64,000 nucleotides of DNA, from contig OU612072.1 in assembly GCA_914767715.1 (NCBI GenBank), positions 14,756,001 to 14,820,000 of the forward strand. The letters run 5' to 3'. Below the pieces are notes generated by a model. It worked only from the letters and a program-made list of their open reading frames with translations, did not search any database and was not told where the DNA came from. Every line of letters begins with the position of its first letter. Position 1 is the first letter of the stretch. The DNA is from Membranipora membranacea. Taxonomy: Eukaryota > Bryozoa > Gymnolaemata > Cheilostomatida > Membraniporidae. The position numbers and the translations under genes are program-made. Shown here piece by piece: positions 63,661 through 64,000 of this stretch.

Positions 63661-64000
63661 CCAATCAGCTCGTCTCTTAAGGTGTCAATTTTCTAAACCT
63701 TTCATATCAGGAATGCTTTCCATAATGTGGCGAAAAAAATATTGTAGAATCTTATGTGCCAAAGCAGTTAGAAATTTTGTGACAAAGATTAAATCAGATC
63801 TGGTATCCTATAAATATCAACCTTGTATTGATTGGCTAAAACGCATTTGATTGTGAGGCTACATTATTCCTTTATCAATGGTTTGTGATCGCGAAATTGA
63901 TGTAATTCTTGTTTCCTTTCCTTATGTAAATATATAATTTTTTGCATCACATGTTTTTTTCTTGCTTCTCATATGTGTCATGCCCGGGGTGTCTCTTCGG
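63661..64000 (+). other. 3' untranslated region of the membrane-protein gene
   Basis: AT-rich sequence without a canonical AATAAA up to the window edge. Nothing else was recognised. Confidence 0.4.

Overview
The window is nuclear DNA from an animal, probably an invertebrate. It is AT-rich. Genes are split by GT-AG introns with clean phase agreement, and the proteins are animal-specific (a DAAM formin and the RPA3 subunit of replication protein A). Most non-coding space is introns and intergenic DNA with small palindromic or terminal-inverted-repeat elements. I cannot fix the phylum from the sequence. Most open frames here are chance; the genes below were rebuilt exon by exon from splice signals, reading phase and protein similarity.

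Layout. (1) 186-7098, minus strand: the N-terminal 316 residues of a long coiled-coil protein in nine coding exons, running off the left edge. (2) 7469-9584, plus strand: RPA3 in four exons, 116 aa. These two genes are head to head with 370 bp between start codons, and a perfect E2F-type site lies in that gap. (3) 10.4-26.2 kb: no coding gene found; it holds a degenerate 140-bp tandem array, a tRNA-like element, small palindromes and a few spliced-looking non-coding exons that may be 5' leader exons of the next gene. (4) 26355-55514, plus strand: a complete DAAM formin in 23 coding exons, 1,120 aa, with GBD/FH3, coiled coil, FH1, FH2 and DAD in the expected order. A 12-kb first coding intron contains a phase-compatible alternative first exon at 36537. 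(5) 55.5-59.05 kb: intergenic, with a recent 156-bp tandem duplication. (6) 59052-63660, plus strand: a five-exon gene for a 473-aa single-pass membrane protein that I do not recognise. It has a signal peptide, a 30-residue glycosylatable ectodomain with one cysteine, one membrane helix, a juxtamembrane Cys-Cys and a long disordered tail with tyrosine motifs of the YEDI, YENH, YIDM and YETL kind. It resembles a transmembrane signalling adaptor and is the best candidate here for something undescribed.

Mobile DNA. Several families of miniature elements can be defined from the sequence: a perfect 68-bp palindrome and a 36-bp derivative, each flanked by an exact 8-bp duplication; a 370-bp TTAA-flanked element in three copies, one nested inside another; a 324-bp element with 13-bp terminal repeats and a near-perfect 10-bp duplication; and a LINE 3' end with an (ATCTT)5 tail just upstream of the last splice acceptor of the membrane-protein gene.

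Functionally, DAAM links Rho/Wnt-Dishevelled signals to actin assembly, RPA3 serves DNA replication and repair, and the other two genes are unassigned. Nothing suggests that the four genes form one pathway.
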